Program-made: the position numbers and the translations under genes
Notes under the pieces: model-generated
Seen by the model: the letters and a program-made list of their open reading frames with translations, nothing else
Told to the model about the DNA's origin: nothing
Databases searched by the model: none
In this document: piece after piece, positions 18,197 through 27,947 of the stretch
Layout of the letters: each line of letters opens with the position of its first letter
How positions within the stretch are numbered: position 1 is the first letter of the stretch
NCBI RefSeq assembly: GCF_040110915.1
Contig: NZ_CP157793.1
Location: 2,430,939-2,494,938 of the forward strand
Length of the DNA stretch: 64,000 bases
From: Stappia sp.
GTDB taxonomy: Bacteria > Pseudomonadota > Alphaproteobacteria > Rhizobiales > Stappiaceae
Direction: 5' to 3'

Positions 18197-18806
18197 AGTC
18201 GGCCTTCGGCCGCGTCATCTGGAACACCGCGTCCGTCACCGCATAGTCCATGTAGCCGAGACGCGACAGCGGGCGGGCCCTTGTCACGTCGAACCGCCCG
18301 TCGACAAGCACGTCTTCGGCGATATGGACCGCCACGACCTCGCCGAACACCACCCAGTTGTCCGACATCTCACCGTCCAGACCGGTGAGACGCAGCGTCT
18401 GCAGCGTGCGGCATTCCAGCGCCGCCTTCGCCTCTCCGACGCGCGGCGCGGAGACGAGATCGCTGTCGAGCGGGGTCAGCCCGGCCTTGTCGAACTCCGA
18501 CACGCCGTGCGGATAGGGCGCCGAGGAGCGGTTCATCGCCACCTTCAGATCTTCCGTCGCCAGGTTGAACACGAAGTCGCCGCCGGCGTCCGCGTTGGTG
18601 ACGCTGTCCTTGTAGCCGGAGGAGGAGAACATCACGATCGGCGGACTGTCGCTGACCGCGTTGAAGAAACTGTAGGGCGCGAGATTGAGGCTGCCGTTCG
18701 GATGGCGCGTCGAGATCCAGCCGATCGGGCGCGGCGCGACGATCGCCTTGAACGGATTGTGCGGCAGGCCGTGGCCGTCGGCGACCTTGTAGGAATAGGT
18801 GCTCAT
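18195..18806 (-). CDS. Flavin reductase-like (FMN-binding split-barrel) protein
   Basis: A 203-residue protein of the flavin reductase-like family, with APRPIGWISTRHPNGSLNLAPYSFFNAVSDSPPIVMFS typical of the split-barrel FMN site. Such proteins reduce flavin or bind FMN for a partner oxidoreductase. Its ATG overlaps the stop of the upstream nitroreductase gene (ATGA), so they are translationally coupled. A GTG 12 bases earlier is unlikely for that reason. Confidence 0.86.
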   Translation of the reverse strand: MSTYSYKVADGHGLPHNPFKAIVAPRPIGWISTRHPNGSLNLAPYSFFNAVSDSPPIVMFSSSGYKDSVTNADAGGDFVFNLATEDLKVAMNRSSAPYPHGVSEFDKAGLTPLDSDLVSAPRVGEAKAALECRTLQTLRLTGLDGEMSDNWVVFGEVVAVHIAEDVLVDGRFDVTRARPLSRLGYMDYAVTDAVFQMTRPKAD

Positions 18807-19387
18807 GCGCCGGTCCACTCCGTGATGAGGGCCTCGAGATCGGGCCGGGCACGCTCGCTCGGCGTCTGGGTCGGCGTGCCGACATGCACGAAGCCGGCGA
18901 TTCGCTCAGCCTCGGCCAGTCCGAGCAGGCCGGCGACCTCGTCGTCGAAGGCGATCCACTCGCTCAGCCACTGCGCAGCGAAGCCGCCCGCATGCACCGC
19001 ATGGATCAGATTCATGCACACCGCTCCGGCGGAAAGCTGCTGCTCCCACACGGGGATCTTGGGGTGCACCGCCGCCTTGCTGACGACCGCGACGACCAGA
19101 GGCGCGCGGGAGAAGCGGGTTTCCTCCTGCTGGCGCCGCTCGTCCGACAGGGCCTCGCCGCGTGCGTCCAGCAACGCCACCAGCTTGCGGCCGAGCGCAT
19201 GGCGCGCGTCGCCCCGGATCAGCACGAATCGCCAGGGCGCGAGTTTGCCGTGGTCGGGCACGCGGGCGGCCGCCTGCAGCATCCGGGTCAGCACGTCGCC
19301 GTCCGGCGCGGGCTCGGCGAGCGTCGCCGCCGGATGCGAGCGGCGCGTCAGCAGATGGGACATCAGATCGGGCGAAGGAGAGGTCAT
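18803..19387 (-). CDS. Nitroreductase family protein (YdjA-like)
   Basis: A 194-residue FMN-dependent nitroreductase-fold protein. Visible features are the FMN-binding R-R-S-H near residue 15, PDHGKLAPWRFVLI (like the short E. coli YdjA branch), and a C-terminal GFVHVGTPTQTPSERARPDLE. Substrate unknown. It overlaps the flavin reductase gene by 4 bases, suggesting a two-component flavin redox pair. Confidence 0.87.
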   Translation of the reverse strand: MTSPSPDLMSHLLTRRSHPAATLAEPAPDGDVLTRMLQAAARVPDHGKLAPWRFVLIRGDARHALGRKLVALLDARGEALSDERRQQEETRFSRAPLVVAVVSKAAVHPKIPVWEQQLSAGAVCMNLIHAVHAGGFAAQWLSEWIAFDDEVAGLLGLAEAERIAGFVHVGTPTQTPSERARPDLEALITEWTGA

Positions 19388-19604
19388 GGCGTTCCTTTCT
19401 CGGACCGGAGACGGTCGGCGTCCCCTTCACCTAACCGGACTGGCGACGCTGTCAATCGGGACGGGGCGACGGTCCCGGCGCAGGGACGCGCGCGCGTCGC
19501 GCGGGCGCCCCGCCCCGCGCGACTTGAAATCGCCCCAGTCTTGGGGAAGAAACGGAAAAGCTTCATTGCGACGACGCCTACGACACAGAGGACACGCCTC
19601 CCCC

Positions 19605-20660
19605 ATGCGGGCCATCCCTTCGACGCTTGCGGGCCTGATCGCCCTTGCGCTTCTGGTCGCGCCCGCCACGGCGCAGGAAAGCGTCACGCCGCCGCCCAAG
19701 CCCGACGAATTCCAGGCCCAAAGCGGCAACGCCGACCTGCCCGACGATCCGCCGCTCAACGGGTCCGAGGACCCGCCGCTCGACGCGCTCCTGGAAGGTG
19801 GCGGCCTGGTGCGCGGCGCGCTGACGCCCGCGGTCCCCTATGCGCCCGCGATCACGCCGCAGACGGGCATGCCCAGCGTCGGCGGACCGGCCCCGGTGTA
19901 TCTGGTCGCGCGCCTCAGCGACACGAGCCCGACGCTGACGCAGGGCGTTGCCTGGCGGGTTTACTCCGACACGCCGGGCGATGACGGCACGCTCGATCTG
20001 GTGGCCAGCGTCGACGGCGGCGACGCCGATCTCCGTCTGGAGCCGGGAAGCTATCTGGTGCATGCCGCCTTCGGCTATGCCGGACGCACCAGCCGGCTGG
20101 AGGTCGGCACCGGCGTGACAAGCCGCACCATGCTGCTCAACGCCGGCGGCATGAAGCTCGACGCCCAGTTTTCCGGGCACGAGGATATCCGGGTCGGGCG
20201 GGTACGCTTCGATATCTACGAACGCGAGTTCGACAATCGCGGCGAGCGCAAGCTGGTCGCCGGCGATATCGCGCCGGGCGAGATCGTGCGGCTGAACGCC
20301 GACACCTATCACGTGGTCAGCCGCTACGGCGCCATCAACGCCACCGTGCGCGCCGACATCCGGGTCGAACCGGGCAAGCTCACCGAGGCCACGGTCTATC
20401 ACAACGCGGCGCGGGTGACGCTGAAGCTCGTGGACGAACCGGGCGGCGAGGCGCTCGCCAACACCGCCTGGAGCGTGCTCACGCCCGGCGGCGACCAGGT
20501 GGCGGAGGCCAACGGCGCCTTTCCCGCCTTCGTCCTGGCCTCGGGCGAATACCAGGTGATCGCCCGCAACGACGATCAGCTCTATTCCCGCAAGTTCAAG
20601 GTCAAGACCGCGGAACATGGCGAGGTGGAGGTGCTGACCTCCCAGGTCCTGAAGCAGTAG
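19605..20660 (+). CDS. Secreted protein with three beta-rich repeats, function unknown
   Basis: A 351-residue protein with a clear signal peptide (hydrophobic core at residues 8-20, cleavage near ATA-QE), then an acidic Pro-rich linker to about residue 80. The rest reads as three related modules of about 85 residues. Each has a beta-strand opening (VYLVARLSD, MKLDAQFSG, RVTLKLVDE), a middle with VxW/VxF and a close of the type L-x-x-G-x-Y-x-V (EPGSYLVHAAFG, NADTYHVVSRYG, ASGEYQVIARND). They resemble carboxypeptidase-regulatory-type beta sandwiches. I do not recognise a characterised homologue. Confidence 0.75.
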   Translation: MRAIPSTLAGLIALALLVAPATAQESVTPPPKPDEFQAQSGNADLPDDPPLNGSEDPPLDALLEGGGLVRGALTPAVPYAPAITPQTGMPSVGGPAPVYLVARLSDTSPTLTQGVAWRVYSDTPGDDGTLDLVASVDGGDADLRLEPGSYLVHAAFGYAGRTSRLEVGTGVTSRTMLLNAGGMKLDAQFSGHEDIRVGRVRFDIYEREFDNRGERKLVAGDIAPGEIVRLNADTYHVVSRYGAINATVRADIRVEPGKLTEATVYHNAARVTLKLVDEPGGEALANTAWSVLTPGGDQVAEANGAFPAFVLASGEYQVIARNDDQLYSRKFKVKTAEHGEVEVLTSQVLKQ

Positions 20661-20712
20661 CCGGGACGCAGGACCGCAAACGCGGAACCGGCGCGCCGTC
20701 CCGCAGCGCCCC

Positions 20713-21576
20713 TCAGATGGCGGGCCGCGACGGCCGCCGCACCGCGCGCCGGCGTCGCATCTCCGGCGGCGCCATCGAGACGACGCGGTGGCGCAGGTGC
20801 TCGATCATCTTGCGCTGATCGCCGAAGACGGCGAGATCCTCGAAGGGGATCGGCGCGCCGATGCGCACGGCGAGATCCGAGCCGATGATGCGGCGGAACT
20901 CGCGGATGTACATCGACAGCCGCAGGGTCAGCGAAAAACGCGACACCAGATGAAACAGCGGCGAGTTCTGCCCGTCGAAATAGACCGGCAGCACGGTTGC
21001 CCGCGACGCGCGGATCATCTTGGCGGTGAAGGTCTTCCACGGCAGTTCCTGCGCGCGGCCAAAGGGCTTGTCCGCCGTCGCCACGCCGCCGCCGGGAAAG
21101 ACGACGATCGTCACCCCCTCCTTCAGGAGCTTCAGCGCTTCCTGCCGCGTCTTCATGTTGGTCCGAAGGGCGGCTTCCGTTTCCTCGAAGTCGATAGGCA
21201 GCGCGTAGGGGCGGATCTCCGGCGCCTTGAGCAGCTCGTTGTTGATCAGGATGCGATAGGGCCGCCCGAGACGTTCGGCGAGCGATAGCACCGCCAGCCC
21301 GTCGCCGAGGCCATAGGGGTGATTGGCGATCATCACCAGCGGCCCCTCGGGCAGCACCGGCGGAGGCCAATGGCCTTCCTCCACCACGATCTCCACGCCG
21401 ACGAGCGCCAGCAGGTCGCTCCACTTGGTCGCGGAGGTGGAGGCGATGGCATCGCGCCAGTAGCGGTAGTAACCGAGCAGCACACGGCGCCCGGACAGCG
21501 TCTCGATGACCCGGATGAGAGAGCGTTTCACCCACGGGTGATCCGCGTTGGCGTAGCTCAACTCCGTCTCGTGCAC
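20713..21576 (-). CDS. Lysophospholipid acyltransferase (PlsC-like)
   Basis: A 287-residue acyltransferase of the glycerolipid family. The catalytic block is ANHPYGLGDG: H86 and D92 are separated by five residues rather than four, the spacing of the NHPxGxxDG subgroup. Substrate-binding VVFPGGGVATADKPFG follows. It probably acylates a lysophospholipid or ornithine lipid at the inner membrane; the exact acceptor is unknown. It is convergent with the secreted repeat protein. Confidence 0.82.
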   Translation of the reverse strand: MHETELSYANADHPWVKRSLIRVIETLSGRRVLLGYYRYWRDAIASTSATKWSDLLALVGVEIVVEEGHWPPPVLPEGPLVMIANHPYGLGDGLAVLSLAERLGRPYRILINNELLKAPEIRPYALPIDFEETEAALRTNMKTRQEALKLLKEGVTIVVFPGGGVATADKPFGRAQELPWKTFTAKMIRASRATVLPVYFDGQNSPLFHLVSRFSLTLRLSMYIREFRRIIGSDLAVRIGAPIPFEDLAVFGDQRKMIEHLRHRVVSMAPPEMRRRRAVRRPSRPAI

Positions 21577-21683
21577 CGCAAACCCTCAGGCCGTTCTCGT
21601 CTGTCCCGGTCGCTTAAGCCGATTCCCCGAACAAGTATACGTAGACAAACTGCGTGACGGTTTGGCGAAGGTGCCGTTTTACG

Positions 21684-21712
21684 AAAACGCCCGGCGGGAG
21701 GACCCGCCGGGC
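21684..21712 (-). terminator. Intrinsic terminator of thrS
   Basis: A perfect 10-bp GC-rich stem (21703-21712 with 21689-21698, loop of 4) followed on the minus strand by G and four T residues lies 27 bases after the thrS stop. This is a textbook Rho-independent terminator. Confidence 0.82.
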
Positions 21713-21738
21713 GCGCATCACGTGGTGTCCCGTGCCGG

Positions 21739-23691
21739 TCAGACGTCGCCGGCCGCCCGCTTCAGATCCGGCGGCACCGCCTCGTCGGACAGGCTCGCGA
21801 TCGCCTCGTCAAGCCCCATGGCGGTCTGATGCTTGGAGCCGAGACGGCGCACATTGACCGTGCGTTCCTCCGCCTCGCGCTTGCCGCACACCAGAATGAC
21901 CGGGGTCTTGGCCAGCGAATGCTCGCGGACCTTGTAGTTGATCTTCTCGTTCCTGAGATCGATCTCCGCGCGAAGCCCCGCCTTCTTGACCGCCGCCAGC
22001 ACCTCGCGCGCATAGTCGTCGGCATCCGACGTGATGGTCGCCACCACCACCTGCTGCGGCGCGAGCCACAGCGGGAAATGACCGGCGTAGTTCTCGATCA
22101 GGATGCCGAGGAAGCGCTCCATCGACCCGCAGATCGCCCGGTGCACCATGACCGGCGTCTTCTTGGTCCCGTCGGCATCGACGTAGAAGGCGCCGAAGCG
22201 TTCGGGCAGGTTGAAGTCGACCTGCGTGGTGCCGCACTGCCATTCGCGGCCGATGGCGTCGCGCAGCGTGTATTCGAACTTCGGTCCGTAAAACGCGCCC
22301 TCGCCTTCCAGGATGCCGGTCTTGATGCGCCCGCCCGAGCGCGCCTCGATCATCTTCAGCACCTCGGCCATCACCGCCTCGGCGTGGTCCCAGGAGGCAT
22401 CCGAGCCGACGCGCTTTTCCGGCCGGGTCGAGAGCTTGACCACGATCTCCTCGAAGCCGAAGTCGGCATAGGTCGACAGGATCAGGTCGTTGATCTTCAG
22501 GCACTCGTCGGCCAGCTGCTCCTCGGTGCAGAAGACATGCGCGTCGTCCTGCGTGAAGGCGCGCACGCGCATCAGCCCGTGCAGCGCGCCGGAGGGCTCG
22601 TAGCGCGACACCGCACCGAACTCGGCCATGCGCAGCGGCAGGTCGCGGTAGGACTTCAGCCCGTGCTTGAAGATCTGAACGTGACCGGGGCAGTTCATCG
22701 GCTTGATCGCGAAGACGCGCTCGTCCTCGGTCTCGGTGACGAACATGTTCTCCCGATACCAGTCCCAGTGGCCGGAGGTCTCCCACAGCGCCTTGTCGAG
22801 GATCTGCGGCGCATTCACCTCGTCGTAATCGGCCTCGAGCCGCCGGCGCATGTAATTGACCAGCGTCTGGAACAGCGTCCAGCCCTTGGCGTGCCAGAAG
22901 ACGACGCCCGGCCCTTCCTCCTGGAAATGGTAGAGGTCCATCTCCCGGCCGAGCTTGCGGTGATCGCGCTTCTCCGCCTCCTCCAGCATGTGGAGATAGG
23001 CCTTGAGCTCTGCCTCATTGGCCCAGGCGGTGCCATAGATGCGGGTGAGCATCTCGTTGTTGGCGTCGCCGCGCCAATAGGCGCCGGCCACCTTCATCAG
23101 CTTGAAGGCGTCGCCGATCTGCTTCGTGGAGGCCATGTGCGGCCCCCGGCACAGATCGAGCCAGTCGCCCTGCCGGTAGATGCGAAGCTCCTGATCTTCC
23201 GGGATCGCGTCGATCAGCTCGACCTTGTAGGTCTCGCCCTTCGACAGGAAGTGGCGCTTGGCCTCGTCGCGCGACCACACCTCGCGGGTGAAGGCCTCGC
23301 CACGCTGGATGATCTCGCGCATCTTCTTCTCGATGACCGGCAGGTCCTCGGGCGTGAAGGGCTCGTCGCGCTTGAAATCGTAATAGAAGCCGTTCTCGAT
23401 CACCGGGCCGATGGTGACCTGCGTGCCCGGCCACAACTCCTGCACGGCCTCGGCCATCACATGGGCGGCGTCGTGGCGGATCAGCTCCAGCGCGCGCGGG
23501 TCGTCGCGGGTGACGATCTCGATCGCCGCGTCGCGCCTGATCGGCAGCGACAGGTCGGCGAGTTCGCCGTCGAGCGTCACCGCGACCGCCTTCTTGGCGA
23601 GCGACTTGGAAATGCCGGCGGCGATCTCCGCGCCGGTCACGCCGGCGTCGAAATCGCGCACGGACTTGTCGGGAAAGGTCAGATGGATCAT
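21739..23691 (-). CDS. thrS: Threonyl-tRNA synthetase
   Basis: The 650-residue class II enzyme charges tRNA-Thr and edits mischarged Ser. The N-terminal TGS domain ([11 protein letters not shown]), the editing domain with [17 protein letters not shown] (H-x3-H zinc-like site) and the catalytic core are visible. The core shows [32 protein letters not shown] and a C-terminal [16 protein letters not shown] anticodon domain. A GGAGAG Shine-Dalgarno precedes the ATG. The AT-rich insert begins just upstream of its promoter. Confidence 0.98.
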   Translation of the reverse strand: MIHLTFPDKSVRDFDAGVTGAEIAAGISKSLAKKAVAVTLDGELADLSLPIRRDAAIEIVTRDDPRALELIRHDAAHVMAEAVQELWPGTQVTIGPVIENGFYYDFKRDEPFTPEDLPVIEKKMREIIQRGEAFTREVWSRDEAKRHFLSKGETYKVELIDAIPEDQELRIYRQGDWLDLCRGPHMASTKQIGDAFKLMKVAGAYWRGDANNEMLTRIYGTAWANEAELKAYLHMLEEAEKRDHRKLGREMDLYHFQEEGPGVVFWHAKGWTLFQTLVNYMRRRLEADYDEVNAPQILDKALWETSGHWDWYRENMFVTETEDERVFAIKPMNCPGHVQIFKHGLKSYRDLPLRMAEFGAVSRYEPSGALHGLMRVRAFTQDDAHVFCTEEQLADECLKINDLILSTYADFGFEEIVVKLSTRPEKRVGSDASWDHAEAVMAEVLKMIEARSGGRIKTGILEGEGAFYGPKFEYTLRDAIGREWQCGTTQVDFNLPERFGAFYVDADGTKKTPVMVHRAICGSMERFLGILIENYAGHFPLWLAPQQVVVATITSDADDYAREVLAAVKKAGLRAEIDLRNEKINYKVREHSLAKTPVILVCGKREAEERTVNVRRLGSKHQTAMGLDEAIASLSDEAVPPDLKRAAGDV

Positions 23692-23852
23692 GGCATCTCT
23701 CCGGGCTCACTCCTGCAAACGCGGCAGGTAAGCGTGGGTGGGCATCTAGAACGTAAACGGTTCTGTACCTGTGAGAGCGCGCAACTCCCCGGGCGCAAAA
23801 CAAAGCCGGGGTAGAGTATTTGAAAACGCTAAGCAAGACCCCAAGGATCGCA

Positions 23853-24269
23853 CTAACCCGAAGCCCGATCGATGAATTTCGGACGCCATCCGCTGAACAA
23901 AATATAAATAATAAAAATGAAGGCTATTATATGAATATATAAAACAGTTAGCCTTCTATTACTGTAATCTTTACTAATAAGATAAGATATAGATTTATGA
24001 TCGCCATTAAAAATACCGCTTTCCACCATAATTTTTATATCAAAAATTATATAATTCAACAATTCATAACTTGATACAAGTGCATTCATATTGATATATG
24101 AGAAAAATCCGTAACCAATAAGGCAAAATAAAATTGTTAAAAAATTTTTATGCCTTCTAGATAGAAAAATAAATCCAAATGCAGCAATATGAATCGCAAT
24201 AAACATATTCCATAAAGTATCTATCTTATCTCCAATTTCAATATAAAATTCAATATAATTTATATTCAT
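23853..24269 (-). CDS. Small AT-rich multi-span membrane protein next to the PLA2 lipoprotein
   Basis: A 138-residue protein rich in Ile, Phe, Tyr and Asn. Hydrophobic segments lie at about residues 22-35, 45-57 and 111-126, so two or three membrane spans. No family is recognised. Its ATG lies 3 bases after the stop of the phospholipase-like lipoprotein gene, so translation is coupled. Base composition is strongly AT-rich compared with neighbours, pointing to recent acquisition. By its position it could be an immunity or accessory protein, which is inference. Confidence 0.7.
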   Translation of the reverse strand: MNINYIEFYIEIGDKIDTLWNMFIAIHIAAFGFIFLSRRHKNFLTILFCLIGYGFFSYINMNALVSSYELLNYIIFDIKIMVESGIFNGDHKSISYLISKDYSNRRLTVLYIHIIAFIFIIYILFSGWRPKFIDRASG

Positions 24270-24272
24270 GAA

Positions 24273-24938
24273 TCACCTAATCCGCCTATCGCCACAAATT
24301 CTATGACCTTCAAATACTTTACACCCATTGAAACAGGGAGAAGATCTAAGAGCGGTAACTATTTTTTTACCATTATTGTTCAGATCTATAAATGTCTGAT
24401 TTGCTAAAATTGAATCAACCAACGTCTGATCACAACCGCAATCATACATTCCCCGATCCCGATAACAGAGGTCGTGAGCACGACAGATGGCATCCAGTGG
24501 ATCTGTAACTGGCGGGTTGCGTCCAGCCGCAGGGTGCCCTTGACCGCACCAATTACCACAAATCGGCGTTCCAGATGAAGGAGCCCTATTACTTAAAGCC
24601 GAGACGATGATCCCGGTTGTATTCGTCATGTGGCTCGGGATCAAAAGCGCCCCCCCCAAACTTACCACAGGTGAAGTTAAATCATCGAACAACTGTTTGA
24701 GTCCAATAGGGTCATCTACCCCGCCGGCCCAACTGCGCGCCTCAGATGCCGTAAGGCAAGCGTCAACTTGAGAAGGACTGTATGCAGTGCTGAGAGTCTT
24801 GCTGCCGCCAGAAGAAGCAGTCTGAGTCTTCAATTCATCAGCGCGCTCAATCGACACAATATCCGCCGGATCTGGACCCGAGTTGCACGCACCAACGACA
24901 AATAAGAAAACAAAAACAACAAGGTATCTCGAAATCAC
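24273..24938 (-). CDS. Lipoprotein with secreted phospholipase A2-like domain
   Basis: A 221-residue protein. Residues 1-18 form a lipoprotein signal ending in a VGAC lipobox (C18). The C-terminal half carries the secreted PLA2 signature: a glycine-rich calcium loop C127-G-N-W-C-G-Q-G, the catalytic pair H155-D156 in ICRAHDLCY with Y159, and D170 in CGCDQ. These match H48, D49, Y52 and D99 of classical PLA2. Ten or more cysteines suggest an oxidising compartment. Codons are AT-rich, unlike its surroundings. Activity is predicted from conserved residues only. Confidence 0.75.
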   Translation of the reverse strand: MISRYLVVFVFLFVVGACNSGPDPADIVSIERADELKTQTASSGGSKTLSTAYSPSQVDACLTASEARSWAGGVDDPIGLKQLFDDLTSPVVSLGGALLIPSHMTNTTGIIVSALSNRAPSSGTPICGNWCGQGHPAAGRNPPVTDPLDAICRAHDLCYRDRGMYDCGCDQTLVDSILANQTFIDLNNNGKKIVTALRSSPCFNGCKVFEGHRICGDRRIR

Positions 24939-25220
24939 CTTAGCCCCACACTAGCTCGCATACTACGTTAACGATATCTTAGAGTAGCATGAGCTAATTC
25001 TGCAATCTGAAATTTTCCCACTCCCAACACAAGTCGATCCAAATCACAACATTCATTTTCAAATGAAACTTCGATCATTTTCTATTAACTTTCAGTAATA
25101 AATTCACCCCACCCCAACATCTAAGTAAAATATAAATATAGATATATTAACTAAAAATACATTTATTGTATATTATTTTATAGACTTAGATGGCCATTCG
25201 TTTCTCATTTCACTTAATGT
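24939..25220. other. AT-rich non-coding spacer, right part of the foreign-looking insert
   Basis: This 282-base spacer is strongly AT-rich up to about base 25215 and then switches abruptly to GC-rich coding sequence. It should hold the promoter of the lipoprotein gene (minus strand); several TATAAT-like words occur near 25130-25180, but no spacing is convincing. No transposase, direct repeat or tRNA fragment is seen at the edge. Confidence 0.5.
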
Positions 25221-26681
25221 CTAACGCGCCTCGATGCGGCGGACGAACCAGCGCACCAGGCGCTCCCACACCATGTCCTTTTCCGCCGCATCCTCCACGC
25301 CGTGATCGAGATTGGGGTTGTCGTTGATCTCGATGACCACGACCCGATCGCCCACCGCCTTGAGATCGACGCCGTAGAAGCCGTCGCCGATGAGCCGGGC
25401 GGCCCGCACCGCCGTGTCGACCACCGCGGGCGGCGTTTCCGCCAGCGGCACCGTCTTGAAGCCGCCCTCCACGGCGGGCTTGCCGTCCTCGTGGCGCACG
25501 ATCTGCCAGTGCTTCTTGGCCATCAGATACTGGACCGCGAAGAGCGGTTCGCCGTCGAGCACGCCGATCCGCCAGTCGAAGTCGGTCGGGCAGTATTCCT
25601 GTGCCAGGATGATGTCGCTGTCCTCCAGCAGGTCCTTCACCTTGTCCGCGATCGCCGCCTCGCCGGCGAGGCGGAACACGCCCCGGCTGAAGGAGCCGTC
25701 CGGGATCTTGAGCACCACCGGGCTGCCGAGCCGGGCCTCGATCCCCTTCGCCTCCGCGACCGAGGCGAGCACGGCGGTCTTCGGCACCGGAATGCCGTGC
25801 GTTTCCATCAGTTCCGACAGATAGACCTTGTTGGTGCAGCGGATCATCGACACGGGGTCGTCGATCACCGGCATCCCCTCCTGCACGGCGCGGCGGGCGA
25901 AGCGGTAGGTATGCGTGTCGATGTTCGTCGTCTCGCGGATGAACAGCGCGTCATATTGCGCCAGCCGGTCTAGATCGCCCTTGCCGATGGGCACGATCTC
26001 CACCCCCTGGCGCGCGGCGACACGGGCGAGATGCCGCAGCGACGTCTGGCTCGAGGGCGGCAGTTCCTCGCGTGGATCGAACAGCACGGCGAGCGCATAT
26101 TTCATCGCAAGCCGCTGTTTCGGCGCCCGCCAGGCGCGCTGGGTGTAGCGGTCGAGGCTTTCCAGGAAGAAGGCACGGCTTTCGGCATCGAGATCGGCGA
26201 TGCTCACGAGCCGGATGCGCGCGATCGTCACCCACTCGCCGGGGCGCAGATCGACCTGCACCACCGGCGATCGGTACCAGTCGAACAGCAGCCGCGCGAA
26301 GGCCTCCAGCGCGGGATCACGGGTGCGGCCGAGGCAGACCAGCAGCCGGGTGGCGGCGAGCGGCGCGCCGCTCTTCGCCAGCCCCCGGTTGAGACTGTCC
26401 TCCAGTTCCGGCAGCGCGTGGCGGTACAGCGCCTTGCGCGACAGTTCCAGCATGGTCTCGACCGTCGGCAGGACGCGATGCTGGCGCGCCTCGGCCAGCA
26501 GCGAGGCGTAATAGCCCGCGCCCTGATAGCCGTAGGACCGCGCGAGATTGATGATCTTGGGATGCGTGCCGGCAAACAGCTTCGGCCGCATCATGTAGTC
26601 GCGCACGCTCATCACCTTGTGCGGCGTGTCGGCGTTCGACAGGTCCTTGGGATTGTCGACGAGCACCACCCAGGTCGCCAT
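25221..26681 (-). CDS. RimK-like ATP-grasp ligase with N-terminal RLAN domain
   Basis: A 486-residue protein. Residues 1 to about 190 match the RimK-like ATP-grasp N-terminal (RLAN) region ([41 protein letters not shown]). Residues 230-486 are an ATP-grasp ligase: [16 protein letters not shown], a lysine-containing [15 protein letters not shown] loop, [18 protein letters not shown] and the metal site [19 protein letters not shown]. It should form an amide bond on a peptide or amino acid. The GNAT-C39 gene ends 6 bases upstream, so they form one operon. Confidence 0.85.
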   Translation of the reverse strand: MATWVVLVDNPKDLSNADTPHKVMSVRDYMMRPKLFAGTHPKIINLARSYGYQGAGYYASLLAEARQHRVLPTVETMLELSRKALYRHALPELEDSLNRGLAKSGAPLAATRLLVCLGRTRDPALEAFARLLFDWYRSPVVQVDLRPGEWVTIARIRLVSIADLDAESRAFFLESLDRYTQRAWRAPKQRLAMKYALAVLFDPREELPPSSQTSLRHLARVAARQGVEIVPIGKGDLDRLAQYDALFIRETTNIDTHTYRFARRAVQEGMPVIDDPVSMIRCTNKVYLSELMETHGIPVPKTAVLASVAEAKGIEARLGSPVVLKIPDGSFSRGVFRLAGEAAIADKVKDLLEDSDIILAQEYCPTDFDWRIGVLDGEPLFAVQYLMAKKHWQIVRHEDGKPAVEGGFKTVPLAETPPAVVDTAVRAARLIGDGFYGVDLKAVGDRVVVIEINDNPNLDHGVEDAAEKDMVWERLVRWFVRRIEAR

Positions 26682-26687
26682 GGACGA

Positions 26688-27830
26688 TCAGACCTTTCTC
26701 AACAGGATCTGCGCGCGCACCGGCGGCTTGCCCCAGCGCGCCATGCGGTCGAAGGTATCGAGCGGGATCGGCAGGGTGCCGGCGTCCTGCGCCGTTTCCA
26801 GCCCCTCCCCGCCGAGCCAGGGATCGTGCACGAAGAGATGGCGCGCGTCGCAGCCATGCACCAGCAGCCAATGGGCCCCGCGTCGCGCGAACATCACGTT
26901 CTCCGAAATCAGCACGATGGCGAGCGCGCCGCCGGCCACCGCCTCGGCCAGTCCGCGCGCGTCCAGCGGATCGTCCCGCGCCGGGATACCGAGCGCCGCC
27001 GCCTCGTCGCGATAGTCCGCCTGAACGATCTCCATCACCCGCCGCTTGGCCGGATCGCGCACGCTCGACAGGAACACCGGCCCCGGCGGCGACAGCCGCA
27101 CCTCGACCGACAGCCCGCGCTTCGCGGCGGCGACCGCGAGCCCATAGGGGCCGCAGCCGCCGTGACCGGCGGCCAGAAAGATCGTCGTCGCCTCGCGCCA
27201 CAGCCGCAGCTCGAGCCGCGCGCCGGCCGGCGTCGCCGGATCGAAATGGGCGAGCGCCATCATCAGGCAGGCGGGGCCGCAGGTGAACTCGGTCGACTGT
27301 GGCAGGAACGGCGGCGCGGCCCGCGGCGGCCGCGCCCCGTAGAGCAGCTTTTCCATGCGCAAGGCGGCGCAGCCGTCCTCGTAATAGTTCGAGATCCGCC
27401 CGTGCGGCCGGTAGCCCGCCCGCTCATAGAGCGCGCGTGCCGCCGCATTGTCCTCGCGCACTTCCAGCCGCAGCACGAGACGCTCGCGCTCGAAGGCGTC
27501 GGCCTCGGCCGCCGCCAGCAGCGCCCGGCCGTATCCGAGCCCCTGCACGGATGGCGCCAGCGCCAGCGAGTAAAGCCGCGCAAGCGCGGTGCCACGGCGA
27601 AACAGCAAAAGGACGTAGCCGAGGATCTCGCCGGCACCATCGCCCGCTTTCCGCTCGGCGACCAGACAGGAGGCGGTCTCGGCGTCGAGAAAGCGCCGGA
27701 AGCTGCGACGGGAGATCCGGTCGCCCGCGAAGGCCTGCGTTTCGATGCGAATCAAGGCCGCGAGATCGGCCGGCGTGGCCCGGCGCGTCGTCACGGCTTC
27801 TGAGAGTGTGGCAAGAGGTCGAGCAGGCAT
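26688..27830 (-). CDS. GNAT acetyltransferase fused to C39-like cysteine peptidase
   Basis: A 380-residue two-domain protein. Residues 12-165 are a GNAT domain of RimI type (LALAPSVQGLGYGRALL acetyl-CoA loop and NAAARALYERAGY). Residues 172-380 are a C39-like papain-fold peptidase with Q178, C184 (TEFTCGPAC), H320 (GAHWLLVHG) and D336 (VHDPW). The fusion pairs with the RimK-like ligase downstream. The start at ATG 27830 is tentative: a GTG about 36 bases later would still keep the whole GNAT domain. Confidence 0.83.
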   Translation of the reverse strand: MPARPLATLSEAVTTRRATPADLAALIRIETQAFAGDRISRRSFRRFLDAETASCLVAERKAGDGAGEILGYVLLLFRRGTALARLYSLALAPSVQGLGYGRALLAAAEADAFERERLVLRLEVREDNAAARALYERAGYRPHGRISNYYEDGCAALRMEKLLYGARPPRAAPPFLPQSTEFTCGPACLMMALAHFDPATPAGARLELRLWREATTIFLAAGHGGCGPYGLAVAAAKRGLSVEVRLSPPGPVFLSSVRDPAKRRVMEIVQADYRDEAAALGIPARDDPLDARGLAEAVAGGALAIVLISENVMFARRGAHWLLVHGCDARHLFVHDPWLGGEGLETAQDAGTLPIPLDTFDRMARWGKPPVRAQILLRKV

Positions 27831-27947
27831 CCGTCGATCGCCCCGGACAGGTTTACAGGCAGTTTGCGCATAGTCCGGAAGCGCGGGAAAGTCCTCTTCC
27901 GCGAACGCATGACCGCTCCCGAAACCGCATGGCTGGCGGCGGCGCAC

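Noticed and set aside
21829..23814. 661-codon plus-strand open frame across thrS
   Set aside because: It mirrors thrS codons on the opposite strand; thrS is recognised residue by residue.
23853..25220. Insertion sequence or prophage remnant
   Set aside because: The region looks acquired, but no transposase, integrase, terminal inverted repeat or target duplication is visible.
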